This document shows, one piece after another, positions 33,400 to 33,704 of a stretch of 33,704 nucleotides of DNA. Origin of the DNA: Saccoglossus kowalevskii (lineage: Eukaryota; Hemichordata; Enteropneusta; Harrimaniidae); the NCBI RefSeq assembly GCF_000003605.2, contig NW_003122912.1, forward strand, positions 406,208-439,911, read 5' to 3'. How positions within the stretch are numbered: position 1 is the first letter of the stretch; every line of letters starts with the position of its first letter. The notes beneath the pieces were generated by a model. That model was not told where the DNA came from. It was given only the letters and a program-made list of their open reading frames with translations, and did not search any database. Made by a program: the position numbers and the translations under genes.

Positions 33400-33560
33400 T
33401 GTAAACAGCGTGGCGGTCCCGCCACAGTGCTTCGATTTGCCGCCACACCGGTCTGACACCGCCACGGTGATTAGCAAGACCGCCACAGTGCTTTTTTCAT
33501 TGGGGATTTCGTCACGCTGGTCGGCCCGACCGGCACTCAAAATTAGCGACCACCACGAAA
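33400..33560. repeat. CCGCCAC-rich patch with 61-bp duplication
   Basis: CCGCCACAGTGCTT occurs at 33419-33432 and 33480-33493, and CCGCCAC or GTGGCGG words occur at least twice more between and before them. The preceding CAGTGTTCTCCCCAGGAT has the look of a repeat family edge. The plus-strand open frame across it (33410-33643) has no recognisable domain. Confidence 0.5.
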
Positions 33561-33704
33561 ACGCGTCAGACTATTGTCATATTGTTATTATACTTACGTA
33601 CCGACCGACAAGCATCCTGCCAGTCGTGGATAATAATTTGTAAACAAAAGACATAGTCGTGCGATGTGGTATCGGCTTTAAACAATACAAGTCAATTTTG
33701 TAAA

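Noticed and set aside
33560-33640. A GTACGTAAGT donor-like site on the minus strand, considered as the end of an FPGT first exon
   Set aside because: The preceding codons do not resemble an FPGT N-terminus and the donor phase does not fit the 26694 acceptor cleanly.
1-33704. CRISPR array, bacterial operon or phage module
   Set aside because: No spacer-repeat architecture, no Shine-Dalgarno-led gene chains, and spliced eukaryotic coding sequence is present.

Overview
The window looks like metazoan nuclear DNA. It is AT-rich, with large non-coding tracts, GT-AG splice sites, many diverged dispersed repeats, and one protein gene whose residues clearly match animal fucose-1-phosphate guanylyltransferase. 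The repeat style and the DIRS-type retrotransposon suggest a marine invertebrate (a non-vertebrate deuterostome or a lophotrochozoan), but nothing seen fixes the phylum.

Layout. Positions 1-20.2 kb hold no gene I can support. They contain diverged interspersed and tandem repeats: a two-copy dispersed repeat (1981-2194 and 6870-7125), a 99-bp tandem array (9027-9420), foldback or MITE-like elements (9881-10043, 15788-16325, 17743-18154) and smaller duplications. Positions 20.3-24.2 kb are AT-rich with few repeats, and lie directly downstream of the only real gene. At 24231-26694 on the minus strand are the two 3' coding exons of FPGT (GDP-L-fucose pyrophosphorylase), joined by a 710-bp intron with clean splice sites. 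The N-terminal coding exon was not found. Positions 27.0-27.88 kb are a cluster of diverged repeat units.

From 27883 to about 32.5 kb there is a GC-rich, decayed DIRS-like (tyrosine-recombinase) retrotransposon on the minus strand. In transcription order it has a possible gag-like stretch, a broken reverse transcriptase, a remnant of the RT/RNase H connection, a broken tyrosine recombinase, then an internal complementary region and a terminal repeat. A 220-bp palindromic MITE is nested inside it. From 32.5 kb to the end are AT-rich non-coding DNA, a 145-bp-period repeat and a CCGCCAC-rich patch.

FPGT is the only gene likely to be working. It would act in the cytosolic fucose salvage route. 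The DIRS copy lies about 1.2 kb upstream of the first visible FPGT exon in the same orientation, so it is either in a 5' intron of FPGT or in its 5' flank. The most informative structure is at 28200-28315: it reads like a fused right-end/left-end junction of the element, as expected for a DIRS internal complementary region. I found no convincing new multi-gene system.
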